The position numbers and the translations under genes were made by a program. Below the pieces are notes generated by a model. The model searched no databases, was not told the DNA's origin, and saw only the letters and a list, made by a program, of their open reading frames with translations. Source: Anaerotruncus colihominis (GTDB lineage Bacteria; Bacillota; Clostridia; Oscillospirales; Ruminococcaceae). Taken from it: a stretch of DNA of 64,000 bases. Shown here in pieces: positions 51,673 to 59,854 of this stretch. Position 1 is the first letter of the stretch, and each line of letters starts with the position of its first letter. Location of the stretch: NCBI RefSeq assembly GCF_010206195.1, contig NZ_VIQT01000009.1, forward strand, positions 186,001 to 250,000, given 5' to 3'.

Positions 51673-52662
51673 ATGGAGCAAACGGAACGGCAAATGGTAA
51701 CAGTCAAGGTAGCGTCGGAAATTACTGGACTGACAATTAAGACGATCCGGTTTTATGAAAAAGCTAGGTTAATCGCTCCGACCAAGCGATCCTCCTCCGG
51801 GTACCGTCTCTATTCAAAGGAGGACATTTTCCGGCTTCAGCAAATACGCTTATATCGGGAACAACAGTTTTCCCTGGACGAAATCTCTGAGATTTTGGAG
51901 ACGCCGGGCAGCAGGCTGCGCGGTATCCTGAAGCGTCAGCTCTATAAGATCGAGAACCAGATCCAGGAGCTGGAGCATATCAGGCTTCGGCTGAACAATG
52001 CGATTACAGTAGCCGCCTACGGTCAGTCGCCCTATCAAAAGGATGCGCTCGACAGCATTGGTCAACATCATACCGCTATTGTCGGCGTGGATCTTCAAAA
52101 CGATTTTCTGGAAGATGGAGCGTTGCCGTGCCACAGGTTTTACAACATTATCCGGCCGCTCTCCCAGCTTTTTGAAGCTGGGAGAGCGGCGAATATTCCG
52201 ATCGTATATGTCTGTGATTCTCATCATCCGGGCGATTCGGAGTTGGAAATCTGGAAAGAACATGCGATGGAAGGGACTTGGGGAGCAGAGATTATCAAAG
52301 AGCTTGCACCCAAGCCGCAGGATTATGTTGTGAAAAAGGGATATTTCAACGCCTTTTTTCAGACAAATCTCCAGCAGACTCTTAACAAGCTGGGGGTAGA
52401 CACCATCATTATGGTGGGGTGGCGTACCCATGTATGTGTTGCACAGACGGTTATCGAAGCTTTCAATCAGGGCTATCAGGTTATCATCGCTGAGGATGGC
52501 GTGGATTCTACGACCCTAGCCGAACATGAATTCGGATTAAATTTGCTCCGGGCCAATTATGAAATCCCAACGCTTCCATGCGAAAAAATCATAGAATACA
52601 TTGCTCAGTCCGGCAAACAAGACAGCCCAAAAGTATGGGGAAAACCTGCATCACGGCCATAA
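51673..52662 (+). CDS. MerR-family regulator fused to an isochorismatase-fold hydrolase domain
   Basis: A 329-residue fusion. Residues 8-75 are a MerR DNA-binding domain (KVASEITGLTIKTIRFYEK, then GYRLYSKEDIFRLQQI), residues about 80-115 the dimerising helix, and residues about 132-315 a complete isochorismatase-fold domain in place of a normal effector domain. The triad is intact: Asp140 (VGVDLQNDF), Lys222 (VVKKGYFNAF), Cys255 (GWRTHVCVAQ). Shared stretches such as EGTWGA, ELAP-x-P-x-DY and F-Q-T-x-L show kinship with the free hydrolase upstream. ATG 51673 lies 7 bases after AAAGGAGG. It probably senses the hydrolase's substrate and acts at 49521-49551. Confidence 0.92.
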   Translation: MEQTERQMVTVKVASEITGLTIKTIRFYEKARLIAPTKRSSSGYRLYSKEDIFRLQQIRLYREQQFSLDEISEILETPGSRLRGILKRQLYKIENQIQELEHIRLRLNNAITVAAYGQSPYQKDALDSIGQHHTAIVGVDLQNDFLEDGALPCHRFYNIIRPLSQLFEAGRAANIPIVYVCDSHHPGDSELEIWKEHAMEGTWGAEIIKELAPKPQDYVVKKGYFNAFFQTNLQQTLNKLGVDTIIMVGWRTHVCVAQTVIEAFNQGYQVIIAEDGVDSTTLAEHEFGLNLLRANYEIPTLPCEKIIEYIAQSGKQDSPKVWGKPASRP

Positions 52663-52681
52663 TTTAAAGCAGAGCGCAGGA

Positions 52682-52717
52682 CGCGGCATAGAATCATTTA
52701 TTCTATGCCGCGTTTTT
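52682..52717 (+). terminator. Terminator of the permease-hydrolase-MerR operon
   Basis: CGCGGCATAGAAT and its exact complement pair around CATTT and are followed by TTTTT. Confidence 0.9.
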
Positions 52718-52743
52718 GGAGTTCGGAGATTTTAAAATATAAT
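52716..52743 (+). promoter_or_regulatory. Possible promoter of the second flavoprotein gene
   Basis: Perfect TATAAT (52738-52743) with a weak TTGGAG 16 bp upstream, overlapping the terminator's T-tract. Confidence 0.4.
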
Positions 52744-52814
52744 GGCTTTTTGAAATTGATTTATAAATACCCACAAGATTGCATAAAAGAAAATGATAAG
52801 GAGCGTTTCTGTCA

Positions 52815-54419
52815 ATGATGCCAGTGAGAATGGAAATCGACGTTTTGGTATTGGGCGGCGGCAGCGCAGGATTGTGCAGCGCCATGGCCGCGCGGGAGGC
52901 TGGCGCTTCGGTAATATTGGCTTACAAGGCGGGAGGAAATTCCACAGCGGTAGCAGCGGGCGGTTATGCGGTTGTACTGAAGGATTCAGGTGGCGATTCT
53001 GTGGAACAATTTATTGCGGATGCCGAGCGCAGCGGGGCAGGGCTGGTGGAACCGGAACTGCTTCATCGCTTGGCGGAAGGCGCCAAACTGGCTATTGAGC
53101 GGGCTGCCGGATGGGGCGTGGAATTCTATCAGGACGAAGATGGCCAATACCGCCGATTCCGTTCAGGGGGACATACCTTTCCTCGTTCCCTGCGCTGTGC
53201 TTCAGGACGCGGAAGCGATACATATGGCGTTTTGTATCGCCGGGCAAGGGCCTGCGGCGTAACCATGCTCAAAAATACCCTTATAACAGAGCTGCTGCGC
53301 TCCGGGGGGCGGGTTGTCGGAGCGGCAGGTATGGATGAACTGGGGCGCCCGCTGGTGATCGCGGCTAAGACAGTGATTCTGGCAACCGGCGGTATGGCGG
53401 CTCTTTATGAGCACACTACCACGACATCAGGCGTAACCGGTGAAGGATATATTATGGCGCTGGAATCCGGATGCCGCCTGCGTGACATGGAATTCATCCA
53501 ATTTATGCCGACTACTTTGGCCGCGCCCGTCAGCCTGAAGGGAAAGCTGGTCAATGATACTCTGCGAGGGGAGGGCGCTTATCTTCTCAACCGGAGCGGG
53601 GAACGCTTCATGGCTCGCTATGCGCCGGATTTGATGGAGATATCCGCCCGGGACGTGCTTTCCTATGCCATTGCAGCGGAGGTTGCGGCCGGACGCGGAA
53701 GTTCGTCGGGAGGCGTTTATGTAGACGCCCGGCATATCCCTGAAAAGGCCCTGCTTCAAAGCTTTGGCGCAGTGAAGGCGCTTCGTGCAGCGGGGGTGGA
53801 CCCCTCCTACAGTCTGATTGAAGTGACGCCGGCGGCCCATTTTTCCTGTGGCGGCGTGGCGATCGACATTAACTGTCAAACCGGCGTCCCCGGGCTGTAT
53901 GCAGTAGGAGAAGTGACCGGAGGAATTCACGGCGCCAATCGTCTGGGCGCGACGGCCCTGACAGAAAATCTTGTGTTTGGTCAGATAGCCGGAGCCTTGG
54001 CCGCTAAGGAAAGTAAAATGGTCTCAAATGAACAGACGATCGACTGGCCTGCTGCGGAGCACTGCGTCCAGGGAGCGCAGGCAGACCCTGAGGCGTCCGC
54101 TTTTCTCATGGCGGAGGAACAGGAGATCCGGCGGATATTGTGGACCTGCGGCGGCGTTCTGCGAAGCAGGGAAGGGTTGTCCTGCGGATTGGTACGTCTG
54201 GGCGTTATGGCGGCACATGCGGCAGAGCTGCCAACCCCGTGCTTTTCCCAACAGCAGAAAAAGCGGCGTCTGATGCAGCTTGTGGCTCTGGCGGAGTTGG
54301 TGCTCCAGTCCGCGCTGCGTCGCACTGAAAGCCGGGGATGCCATACCCGAACCGATTTCCCAAATCAGGACCCATCTCAGGCCACAAGTTATTTCCTTAC
54401 ATACGAGCAGGAAAAATGA
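52815..54419 (+). CDS. FAD-dependent oxidoreductase, FrdA/NadB family
   Basis: A 534-residue flavoprotein. The FAD motif is IDVLVLGGGSAGLCSAMAAR; GLYAVGEVTGGIHGANRLG and the C-terminal RRTESRGCHTRTDFPNQD mark the L-aspartate oxidase/fumarate reductase flavoprotein family. The substrate stretch reads DMEFIQFMPT, so the usual His of FHPT is Met, which argues against aspartate or fumarate. The later His in TPAAHFSCGG and the EGAYLLNRSGERFM stretch are kept. No signal peptide or partner Fe-S gene. It follows the MerR operon after a terminator and may act on the same compound class. Confidence 0.85.
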   Translation: MMPVRMEIDVLVLGGGSAGLCSAMAAREAGASVILAYKAGGNSTAVAAGGYAVVLKDSGGDSVEQFIADAERSGAGLVEPELLHRLAEGAKLAIERAAGWGVEFYQDEDGQYRRFRSGGHTFPRSLRCASGRGSDTYGVLYRRARACGVTMLKNTLITELLRSGGRVVGAAGMDELGRPLVIAAKTVILATGGMAALYEHTTTTSGVTGEGYIMALESGCRLRDMEFIQFMPTTLAAPVSLKGKLVNDTLRGEGAYLLNRSGERFMARYAPDLMEISARDVLSYAIAAEVAAGRGSSSGGVYVDARHIPEKALLQSFGAVKALRAAGVDPSYSLIEVTPAAHFSCGGVAIDINCQTGVPGLYAVGEVTGGIHGANRLGATALTENLVFGQIAGALAAKESKMVSNEQTIDWPAAEHCVQGAQADPEASAFLMAEEQEIRRILWTCGGVLRSREGLSCGLVRLGVMAAHAAELPTPCFSQQQKKRRLMQLVALAELVLQSALRRTESRGCHTRTDFPNQDPSQATSYFLTYEQEK

Positions 54420-54443
54420 TGCTTTTTTACAGTCGAATCGAGC

Positions 54444-54483
54444 AAAAAAGGTCCGTCCCCACTGGATGGGGACGGACCTTTTT
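54444..54483. terminator. Bidirectional terminator
   Basis: AAAAAGGTCCGTCCCC and its complement pair around a 7-base loop, with A-run and T-run. It lies between the flavoprotein and the convergent rubrerythrin gene. Confidence 0.9.
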
Positions 54484-54505
54484 ACTTTTAAAGTAAGGAG
54501 GATAC

Positions 54506-55051
54506 TTATTTGAAATAACGGTTCAAGAGACCCTGGAAGCCGCAGCCGTGGCGCGCCTCGTCCTTAGCCATCTCATGAACGGTGTCATGAATCGCATCGA
54601 GGCCAAGCTCTTTGGCGCGGGTCGCGATCTTCTTCTTACCCTCACAGGCGCCGTTTTCAGCAGCGACGCGCAGCTCCAGATTCTTTTTGGTATCGGCATA
54701 AACGACCTCACCAAGCAGCTCGGCAAACTTGGCCGCATGTTCGGCCTCCTCGTAAGCGGCCTTCTCATAGTAAAGGCCTATTTCCGGATAGCCTTCGCGG
54801 TGCGCCTGGCGCGCCATCGCAAGATACATGCCAACCTCGGTGCACTCTCCGGTAAAGTTCATGCGCAGACCCTCAATGATCTCAGCATCGACGCCAGCTG
54901 CAACACCAATGCGGTGCTCGTCCGCCCAGGTCAGGCCGTCAGTCTTCTGCTCCTCAAACTTGGAAGCGGGAGCCTTACACTGCGGGCAGAACTCCGGCGG
55001 GGTATCGCCCTCATGAACATAACCGCAGATTGTACAAACAAACTTTTTCAT
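54506..55051 (-). CDS. Rubrerythrin with N-terminal rubredoxin domain (reverse rubrerythrin)
   Basis: A 181-residue protein that reduces peroxide, with electrons passing through its rubredoxin site. Cysteines 6, 9, 22 and 25 (CTIC, CPQC) bind the rubredoxin iron at the N-terminus. The four-helix bundle after residue 40 has the diiron ligands in [20 protein letters not shown] and AKDEARHG. The rubredoxin-first order is that of clostridial reverse rubrerythrin, an NADH-linked peroxidase. It is a single gene; its own promoter lies at 55105-55134. This is an oxygen and peroxide defence of an anaerobe. Confidence 0.93.
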   Translation of the reverse strand: MKKFVCTICGYVHEGDTPPEFCPQCKAPASKFEEQKTDGLTWADEHRIGVAAGVDAEIIEGLRMNFTGECTEVGMYLAMARQAHREGYPEIGLYYEKAAYEEAEHAAKFAELLGEVVYADTKKNLELRVAAENGACEGKKKIATRAKELGLDAIHDTVHEMAKDEARHGCGFQGLLNRYFK

Positions 55052-55104
55052 TATAAAATTCCTCCTGTCGATGAAATAGCAAACATTTTCCTTGCCTGTT
55101 TATA

Positions 55105-55134
55105 ACTATACCACGAAAGTATATTATTAGTCAA
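55105..55134 (-). promoter_or_regulatory. Sigma-A promoter of the rubrerythrin gene
   Basis: Minus strand TTGACT (55134-55129), 18-bp spacer, TATAGT (55110-55105). A short inverted repeat ATAC/GTAT in the spacer could be a repressor site; I do not see a clear PerR box. Confidence 0.65.
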
Positions 55135-55251
55135 GCTGTTTACTTGGTTTTTTTCAATTTTATAGAAAATTTGTGGGAAAAGTACGATTGAATCCATCGA
55201 AAAGAGCGCTTTTTTGACCGTATATTTCGCCTGCTAAAGCGTTGAGAGGTA

Positions 55252-55282
55252 AGAATAATTTCGTGAGAAACTCCAAATACTA
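55252..55282 (+). promoter_or_regulatory. Sigma-G-type promoter before the small spore-protein-like gene
   Basis: AGAATA (55252-55257) and AATACTA (55276-55282) match the forespore consensus (TGAATA; CATACTA) in five of six and six of seven bases, with an 18-bp spacer. Confidence 0.6.
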
Positions 55283-55315
55283 TTGATACGCTACTTTGAA
55301 AAGAGGTGAAAGGAC

Positions 55316-55495
55316 ATGGCGAAAAACAGCAAAAGCACAAATAAAGCGCAGAACCGCTCCTCACAGAACAGCATGACCAACGAGGCTTCGAATGGTTTCA
55401 GCAGCAGCACGAGCAATTCTACGAGCAACAGTCTGAACCAGAAGTCCACCCAGGCGAAGCGCGGCCGCAATGAAGCGACCGACTGCGGCCACTAA
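55316..55495 (+). CDS. Small Asn/Ser/Thr/Gln-rich protein, gamma-type SASP-like
   Basis: A 59-residue protein starting MAKNSKSTNKAQNRSSQNS and ending EATDCGH. The composition (Asn, Ser, Thr, Gln and Lys, almost no hydrophobic residues) resembles gamma-type small acid-soluble spore proteins, though it lacks the SspE repeats. AAGAGGTGAAAGG precedes the ATG. The sigma-G-type promoter and the large terminator at its end make it a complete single-gene unit. The identification is by composition and promoter, not by a recognised motif; a spore-coat or unknown role is possible. Confidence 0.7.
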   Translation: MAKNSKSTNKAQNRSSQNSMTNEASNGFSSSTSNSTSNSLNQKSTQAKRGRNEATDCGH

Positions 55496-55508
55496 ATAGA
55501 AATACGAC

Positions 55509-55557
55509 AAAAGCCTCTGACCGAACCGCCCCATTGGCGGCCTGGTCAGGGGCTTTT
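55509..55557. terminator. Large hairpin terminator
   Basis: AAAGCC-t-CTGACC pairs with GGTCAG-g-GGCTTT, with an inner CCGCC/GGCGG stem, and is followed by TTTTCC. It ends the small spore-protein-like gene and also faces the minus-strand remnant at 55579-55635. Confidence 0.85.
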
Positions 55558-55578
55558 CCTTTACAAAGGCAGGGGTCG

Positions 55579-55635
55579 TTAGTCCTGGCCTTGCTCCTCA
55601 ACCAGTCGCTGCATATACCCATGAAGATCCTTCTT
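55579..55635 (-). pseudogene. Possible C-terminal gene remnant
   Basis: On the minus strand one frame reads KKDLHGYMQRLVEEQGQD and then stops, right before the large terminator. Nothing coding precedes it. It looks like the tail of a lost gene, but 18 codons can arise by chance. Confidence 0.2.
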
Positions 55636-55703
55636 TTATTTATGCATATATCATAATCTAATCTGCAAATGTTTATAAAAAGCATATTCAAACGAACAAA
55701 ACC

Positions 55704-55732
55704 TTGAAAATATCGTATTTTCTTTATATAAT
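55704..55732 (+). promoter_or_regulatory. Upstream promoter of the transglutaminase-fold gene
   Basis: TTGAAA (55704-55709), 17-bp spacer, TATAAT (55727-55732). It would give a leader of about 440 bases. Confidence 0.6.
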
Positions 55733-55844
55733 GATTGTAGCAAGAAAAATCGGAAGGAGGGACCTGAGCCAGCCTTTCTCCAATTGGACAGCGCAGGCAA
55801 AAGGCAAATGATATTTGCTGATTAATACATAAAATTCCTGATGA

Positions 55845-55872
55845 TTGACAAAAAAATTGTGACTGCTATAAT
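55845..55872 (+). promoter_or_regulatory. Second promoter of the transglutaminase-fold gene
   Basis: Perfect TTGACA (55845-55850), 16-bp spacer, perfect TATAAT (55867-55872). Confidence 0.75.
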
Positions 55873-56177
55873 GTATTTAAATAATTATGGAAAAAAGGAG
55901 AAATTCAGTAAACAAAGGCTGGGTTGCTCCTTTTAAAACAGCTGCAAAGCTTTTGGGCTTTATTGGATGTTCTGATTAAAAATGTGGACATTTCGCGGCT
56001 TATCCGATGTATTAAGAGCTGGGGACTTATGGTCGATGGGCCGTTGTTTTGTTACCGTTTTTAATAAAATATCAAGCGCAGCGGAGAGCGGGGCAGCGGT
56101 ATCTATGGTAGAAGAAGCCGCCGCCCATTACGATTTTTTGTATCCGGCTGTGAAAAAAGGGAGGAATCTACAAAGCA
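55873..56177 (+). other. Long untranslated leader
   Basis: About 300 bases without a convincing gene. AAAAGGAG...CTCCTTTT can pair (about 55893-55935), and AAAGC-ttttg-GCTTT follows. I looked for the conserved parts of c-di-GMP riboswitches, which often precede such surface proteins, and did not find a full match. The ribosome site GGGAGGAATCT is 12 bases before the ATG at 56178. Confidence 0.4.
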
Positions 56178-58814
56178 ATGAAGAAAGTGCTAGCATCCAT
56201 CCTTGCGTTGTGTATGGTTTTCGGAACAGCCATCACAGCGGTGGCGGACGATGCGGCGGCCAACAACACAAACAACGATGTTGTTTATGAGGTTGTAACC
56301 GTCGACGTCGAAGACCTGATGGTCGAGATCGCCCAACGGCCCGCGATGTATGCGGCGACCGGCAACTTCTACGGCAACAAGCTTACTGGGAACGCCAAGA
56401 CGATCTATAATGATATGCTCACTTATTTCGAGCGTATCGACAACGGAACCGGCGATTGTATCAGTAAATATACCGTGAATGGTACAGCCAAAGAGGTTCA
56501 AGATGCTCTTGAAGCGAACCTGATGGACCACACCGAGCTGCTCAACTGGTTCGGAAAAGGTCCTGGCAACAACATTTCCTATATTTCCGGCGGCGGAACC
56601 TGCTATACCTATTTCCCGGTTATTGGGGACTATCGTGTCCCTGGCTCGGAAAAAAAGGATACATATAATGGGCTGTCGGGTTCCTATTCCTATTGGAAGA
56701 TTGACTCCAATAAGGGCGGCGACCGTGCCAGTGCGCTTGCAAAAGCTGCTGAAATTGTAGCGAATGCCAGCGGCACCGATTATGATAAGGTTCGTTATTT
56801 CAACGAAGCTATCTGCAACCTGACCACCTATGATTTTCCCGCGCTTGAGGATGGTATCTATGATGATACCTACCAGATGATCAACGCTTTCAACGGAAAG
56901 CCCGTCGTCTGCGAGGGATATTCCAAGGCGTTTAAGTATCTCTGCGATGAAAGCGACATCGGCTGCCTGATCGTAGAGGGCCATATTGGTACCGGCACAG
57001 GCGCGGGCAACCACATGTGGAACTATGTTGAGCTGGATGGCAACTGGTACCTTGTCGATGTCACCAATAATGATGGCAGCGATGAAACTATGGTCAACAC
57101 GCCCGGCGACTTTACAGAAAACCTTCTGGCCATCGGTTCCGGCAATCCGTATTACAGCCTTCTTGGCTTCGATCCGCTGCGTTACACCGATGGTACGCCG
57201 GTCCCTACGCCGCCAGCCGTTACTCTCAGCGTCGAGGATTACGTTCAGTTTTCCGGCGACAATGTCAATGTTGCGGTCGAATCGAGCACCTCAAAGCAAG
57301 TCGTCCTCAAATTGACACTGGAGGATCCGAATGCCGCTATGCCGGTCGTTAATCAGGCTGATGTGACCGTTGCGCCGGCTGTTGGAATCGCCAGCTTTAA
57401 GCAGGAAAGCGACAAGATCACCATCGACTTTGCCAAGCGTCTTGACGCTGGTACATATACTGTCACCATCAAGAACAACGAGGATTATCATTACAATTCC
57501 GTTTCGTTCGAGGTGCCTGAGGTTGACAAGTATGCCGCTCCGGTGATTGCGGTTGCTTACAACGAAGACCACACCAGCGCGGACATTACAATTTCCAATC
57601 CGAACAATGCAGGCACTATTAAGTACACGGTTAATGGCGGTGCGGAAACGGTCTATACCGATTCCTTCACAGTCGATACAAATACACCTGACCACCGTCT
57701 CACAAAGCAGATTTCGGCTTATGTCGAGAGCACAGACGAGGATTTCCAAAGCTCCGATAAGGCAAACCAGGTTGTTACGCTGGTGGCAGATCCTGATTCA
57801 TTCCATGTTGTCGTCACCCCGGTTGCGGGTTTGAATGGCACAATCGCTGCGGATACTGTTGTCGCTTCGATGGAAGCGAAGAATGTCCCGTACAATCTTG
57901 GTGTCATGTATAACCTCGAAAGCGGTTCAGAGGGCAGCTTCGGTATCGACGGCGATAAGATTGTCGCCAATAGCAACGTTGCCCCGGGAAGCTATGTGGT
58001 TTACGTTTCCGCACGTCCGGTTCTTGACAGCGGTGAGCTTGACAGTGGTGATCTGTCCGATCTTGGAGTCGGTTACGGCGAGGCGGTCATCGTGATCAAC
58101 AACCAGTCGACTTCCGGCGGCGGCTCCTCTGGCGGCGGCGGTTCCTCCTCCGGCGGCAGCAAGCTGAACAACAAGGGCAGTGTTTCGACTGGTTCAACCG
58201 GCGGCGCGCGCGTCCCGGTTTCTCCGGCCGCTGCGGGTAAGGAAGCCGCCAGGTCGGCGGAAAATGCGATCAAAGATGCGCTGGCCAATGGCTCCAACTC
58301 GGCCGTCGCTCCAGTTGTCATCCGCAATGGTTCGTCTATTGGCGCAGAGGCCCTCAAGGCGATTAAAGACGCGGTTGACCAGGCAGCGGCTGGCACTGGT
58401 GTAAATGTCACTCCGATCGTTTGGTCCGATGTTGTCAAGAACGGCGTTGTGCAATCGCGCATGTATATCGATCCTGCGAAGTATGCTTCACTGACAGGCG
58501 ATATCAAGCTTGGTGTTGAACTGTCTGATCTTTCGGTTTCCACGCTGTTTGACAAGTATTTCACCAACAATATCAAGGTCGTCAAATTTGAGCATACCGG
58601 CCCGTTCGGCATGGCGATTGAGGTTGCTGTGAAGCTCGATCTTACCAATATGAATACAGAGAATCTGTATTTCTATTCGTATGATGCAGCGACAAACATC
58701 TATACGCCGATTGCCTATCCGATGTACTACATCGATACGAACGGTTATCTGCACTTTACTGTTTCCAATGGCGGACATGTCATCATTTCCGACGGCCCGC
58801 TGGCACGCAAATAA
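56178..58814 (+). CDS. Secreted protein with transglutaminase-like domain
   Basis: An 878-residue exported protein. A signal peptide (MKKVLASILALCMVFGTAIT) likely ends after AVA at about residue 24. A transglutaminase-like cysteine-protease-fold domain spans about residues 200-300, with Cys245 (VVCEGYSKAF), His279 (NHMWNY) and Asp294 (LVDVTNNDG). Two or more Ig/Big-like beta domains follow (about 340-640), then a Gly/Ser linker (about 643-660), and a C-terminal domain ending HFTVSNGGHVIISDG. There is no LPxTG or S-layer motif, so attachment is unclear. It may modify or cleave surface or host protein. A copy of its last 23 codons lies at 60710. Confidence 0.88.
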   Translation: MKKVLASILALCMVFGTAITAVADDAAANNTNNDVVYEVVTVDVEDLMVEIAQRPAMYAATGNFYGNKLTGNAKTIYNDMLTYFERIDNGTGDCISKYTVNGTAKEVQDALEANLMDHTELLNWFGKGPGNNISYISGGGTCYTYFPVIGDYRVPGSEKKDTYNGLSGSYSYWKIDSNKGGDRASALAKAAEIVANASGTDYDKVRYFNEAICNLTTYDFPALEDGIYDDTYQMINAFNGKPVVCEGYSKAFKYLCDESDIGCLIVEGHIGTGTGAGNHMWNYVELDGNWYLVDVTNNDGSDETMVNTPGDFTENLLAIGSGNPYYSLLGFDPLRYTDGTPVPTPPAVTLSVEDYVQFSGDNVNVAVESSTSKQVVLKLTLEDPNAAMPVVNQADVTVAPAVGIASFKQESDKITIDFAKRLDAGTYTVTIKNNEDYHYNSVSFEVPEVDKYAAPVIAVAYNEDHTSADITISNPNNAGTIKYTVNGGAETVYTDSFTVDTNTPDHRLTKQISAYVESTDEDFQSSDKANQVVTLVADPDSFHVVVTPVAGLNGTIAADTVVASMEAKNVPYNLGVMYNLESGSEGSFGIDGDKIVANSNVAPGSYVVYVSARPVLDSGELDSGDLSDLGVGYGEAVIVINNQSTSGGGSSGGGGSSSGGSKLNNKGSVSTGSTGGARVPVSPAAAGKEAARSAENAIKDALANGSNSAVAPVVIRNGSSIGAEALKAIKDAVDQAAAGTGVNVTPIVWSDVVKNGVVQSRMYIDPAKYASLTGDIKLGVELSDLSVSTLFDKYFTNNIKVVKFEHTGPFGMAIEVAVKLDLTNMNTENLYFYSYDAATNIYTPIAYPMYYIDTNGYLHFTVSNGGHVIISDGPLARK

Positions 58815-58830
58815 TCCCTTTTTCCCCAGT

Positions 58831-58858
58831 GGGCGGCGCGATAGCGCCGCCCATTTTT
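58831..58858 (+). terminator. Terminator of the transglutaminase-fold gene
   Basis: GGGCGGCGC and GCGCCGCCC pair around GATA, followed by ATTTTT. Confidence 0.9.
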
Positions 58859-58927
58859 GTAGATCTGTCGCTATATACATCCTTATATTTATATAATGTC
58901 CTCGTTAACAAATTTTCTTTACAAGGT

Positions 58928-58969
58928 CCCCAAAGCGCGGGACACAAAAAAGTGTCCCACGCTTTGGGG
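58928..58969. repeat. 18-bp-arm inverted repeat
   Basis: CCCCAAAGCGCGGGACAC faces GTGTCCCACGCTTTGGGG across an A-run, with one mismatch. No T-tract follows, so it is not a standard terminator. It could be a mobile palindrome or a transcript stem. Confidence 0.6.
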
Positions 58970-58998
58970 AGATTCAGGCTAAAAGCTGAAGAGGCCGA

Positions 58999-59027
58999 TT
59001 GACGTTTCTATAAGGATAGGGTACAAT
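58999..59027 (+). promoter_or_regulatory. Promoter of the DUF624 gene
   Basis: TTGACG (58999-59004), 17-bp spacer, TACAAT (59022-59027). Confidence 0.65.
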
Positions 59028-59099
59028 AAGCGCAGTACAAACGACAGAACCGTTTCACGGGCATGGTTCAGGACAAATAAAAAAGAGGGGCGATGGCTG

Positions 59100-59762
59100 T
59101 TGTTTCATCAGATATTCAATCCGGAAAACGGATTTTTCAGCAGCATCAGCAAATTTATGGATATCGTGGGCTTGAGCGTGATCTGGCTGATCGTCTGCCT
59201 GCCGGTAATAACGATTGGCCCAGCGACCGCCGCCCTCTATTACAGCGTGGTCAAGTGCGTACGCAGAGGCGAGAGGCATGCGTACCACAATTTTTGGCGA
59301 TCTTTTCAGACCAACTGGAAAATGGGCAGTCTAGTGACGTTGCTCTGCTTTCCAGTAGGCCTTTTTCTCTATTGGGAACATGGAATGATGCAGACGATGG
59401 CCTTGGGTGGGGATGAGGCGCTGATGTGGGGCTATATTGCCATAACGCTCCTGCTTTTGTTGCCAATAGGCTTCCTGTGCTGGTTGTTCCCGCTGCTTTC
59501 CCGGTTCGAGACCAGTCTTAGCGGCCTGTTGTGGAACACTTTTATGCTCACCTTCCGGTATCTGCCCATCACGATTGCTTTGGCCCTGCTTATCTTTTTT
59601 TCCTTTACACTGACAACAGCTCTGTGGTTTGTCCCGTTTTTCGCAGTCACGCCGGCTGTGACTATCCTGCTCGCTTCCTTTCCAGTGGAGTGGGTTATGA
59701 AAAAATACACCAGCACACATACTTTCCAAGAGGACGAGGACAAGCCCTGGTATCTCAAATAG
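59100..59762 (+). CDS. DUF624 (YesL-like) membrane protein
   Basis: A 220-residue integral membrane protein with five or six helices. The N-terminus (FNPENGFFSSISKFMDIVGLS; then VCLPVITIGPATAALYY) is the DUF624 signature. The start is TTG 59100, about 10 bases after GAGGGG. Members often sit beside sugar ABC transporters and two-component systems in Firmicutes; none is adjacent here. The function of the family is unknown. Confidence 0.85.
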   Translation: MFHQIFNPENGFFSSISKFMDIVGLSVIWLIVCLPVITIGPATAALYYSVVKCVRRGERHAYHNFWRSFQTNWKMGSLVTLLCFPVGLFLYWEHGMMQTMALGGDEALMWGYIAITLLLLLPIGFLCWLFPLLSRFETSLSGLLWNTFMLTFRYLPITIALALLIFFSFTLTTALWFVPFFAVTPAVTILLASFPVEWVMKKYTSTHTFQEDEDKPWYLK

Positions 59763-59808
59763 CTTGAAAGCGTGCCTGGAGCGCAAACGGAAATTCTTTT
59801 GTTTAAAA

Positions 59809-59839
59809 TGCGCATCTGCCCGCTCTGCGGGCAGATGTG
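59809..59839. terminator. Hairpin between convergent DUF624 and cwlD genes
   Basis: GCGCATCTGCCCGC and GCGGGCAGATGTGC pair with one mismatch around TCT. There is no long T-tract, but it lies where a shared terminator is expected. Confidence 0.5.
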
Positions 59840-59854
59840 CAAAGCAACTATTGT

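Noticed and set aside
55873..56177. c-di-GMP riboswitch before the transglutaminase-fold gene
   Set aside because: A GCAAAGC segment near 55940 is suggestive, but the tetraloop and receptor parts and the rest of the consensus are not there.
55982..56290. Plus-strand frame of 102 codons before the transglutaminase-fold gene
   Set aside because: It has no ribosome site, it overlaps the signal-peptide region of the real gene in another frame, and its composition is not protein-like.
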